In this document: one piece after another, positions 15,557 to 16,106 of the stretch
Layout: every line of letters begins with the position of its first letter
Numbering within the stretch: position 1 is the first letter of the stretch
Source: Porticoccaceae bacterium
Lineage (GTDB): Bacteria > Pseudomonadota > Gammaproteobacteria > Pseudomonadales > Porticoccaceae
Direction of reading: 5' to 3'
Assembly (NCBI GenBank): GCA_023229065.1
Contig: JALNZZ010000036.1
Span: forward strand, 1 to 16,106
Length of the DNA stretch: 16,106 nt
The notes under the pieces: generated by a model
Seen by the model: only the letters and a program-made list of their open reading frames with translations
What the model was told of the DNA's origin: nothing
Databases searched by the model: none
Program-made: the position numbers and the translations under genes

Positions 15557-16106
15557 ATGGCCGACGACGACCTACTGCACCGTTTTATCTTTGATAACAG
15601 CGATGTGCGCGGAGAGATCATCTCCCTGTCCAACAGCTATCGCAACATACTTGCCAATGGTGATTACCCCGACGCGATCAACCGCCTGTTGGGAGAACTG
15701 CTGGCCGCCGCCGGTCTACTCAGTGCGACGATGAAATTTGATGGTGTGTTTTCGTTGCAAGCCCGCGGCGACGGCGAGCTGAATCTGTTGATGGCGGACT
15801 GCACTCGTCAAGACTCCCTGCGCGGCATCGCCCGGCTCCGCGACGGCGCCACTCCCACCAGCGCTGAGCTGGCCACATTACTGGGCACCGGGCACCTGAC
15901 CATCACCGTCGATCCCGCTGAAGGAGAGCGCTACCAAGGTATTGTCCCGCTCGAAAAGGGCACCCTCAGCGGTTGCCTGGAGGATTACTTTGAGCTCTCC
16001 GAGCAGCTTCCTACGCGCCTGTGGCTATTTGCCGATGACCAGCGCGCCGCCGGTCTGCTGTTACAGGCACTGCCCCTGCAAACCCAGAGCCAGGAACAGC
16101 GCGACA
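15557..16106 (+). CDS. hslO: Redox-regulated chaperone Hsp33, N-terminal ~183 residues (gene runs off right edge)
   Basis: Hsp33 is a cytoplasmic holdase chaperone switched on by oxidation and unfolding. The visible protein starts MADDDLLHRFIFDNSDVRGE and continues ISLSNSYRNIL, NRLLGELLAAAGLLSATMKFDGVFSLQARGDGELNLLMADC and TLSGCLEDYFELSEQLPTRLWL. All are typical of the Hsp33 N-terminal core domain. About 100 residues are missing, including the redox switch with four zinc-binding cysteines, so its state cannot be judged. A TAA lies two codons before the ATG in frame, so no longer start is possible. There is no visible Shine-Dalgarno. The upstream neighbour is hslR, the usual partner, but a 327-bp repeat-rich gap separates them. 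Confidence 0.95.
   Translation, partial: MADDDLLHRFIFDNSDVRGEIISLSNSYRNILANGDYPDAINRLLGELLAAAGLLSATMKFDGVFSLQARGDGELNLLMADCTRQDSLRGIARLRDGATPTSAELATLLGTGHLTITVDPAEGERYQGIVPLEKGTLSGCLEDYFELSEQLPTRLWLFADDQRAAGLLLQALPLQTQSQEQRD

Overview
The window is ordinary chromosomal housekeeping sequence from a gammaproteobacterium, about 16.1 kb and almost fully coding. The gene families, the pilMNOPQ-aroK-aroB-gltB order and the divergent ponA match the Pseudomonas / OMG (Cellvibrionales, Halieaceae-like) side of the class. The moderately high GC fits too, but the genus is inference. I found no rRNA, tRNA, CRISPR array, transposase, phage gene or defence gene. I did not find a clearly undescribed system; the less ordinary features are intergenic.

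Region 1 (1-10066, minus strand) is one long run of genes: pilM, pilN, pilO, pilP, pilQ, aroK, aroB, then gltB, which runs off the left edge. PilMNOP form the inner-membrane and periplasmic alignment complex of the type IV pilus and PilQ is its outer-membrane secretin. AroK and AroB are shikimate-pathway enzymes. GltB is the large subunit of glutamate synthase. Gaps from pilM to pilP are 1-3 nt, and pilQ and aroK share an ATGA overlap, so pilM to aroB looks like one transcriptional unit. A 188-bp gap separates aroB from gltB; it carries a perfect 11-bp inverted repeat and lacks the damX/SPOR gene known from relatives.

Region 2 (10067-12721) holds a 150-bp divergent promoter region and ponA/mrcA (PBP1a) on the plus strand. 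ponA overlaps the end of the convergent cysQ gene by 21 bp.

Region 3 (12701-14127, minus strand) is the nudE-cysQ pair, translationally coupled by a 1-nt overlap. Both act on nucleotide-type phosphates.

Region 4 (14170-16106, plus strand) is yrfG (GMP/IMP nucleotidase, HAD family), hslR (S4-domain RNA-binding heat-shock protein) and hslO (Hsp33, cut by the right edge). yrfG and hslR overlap by 8 nt. hslR and hslO are usually close neighbours, but here 327 bp of palindrome-rich DNA separates them. It contains two 31-bp inverted arms (25 bp perfect at the core) around a 52-nt loop, and a candidate sigma-32-like promoter just before hslO.
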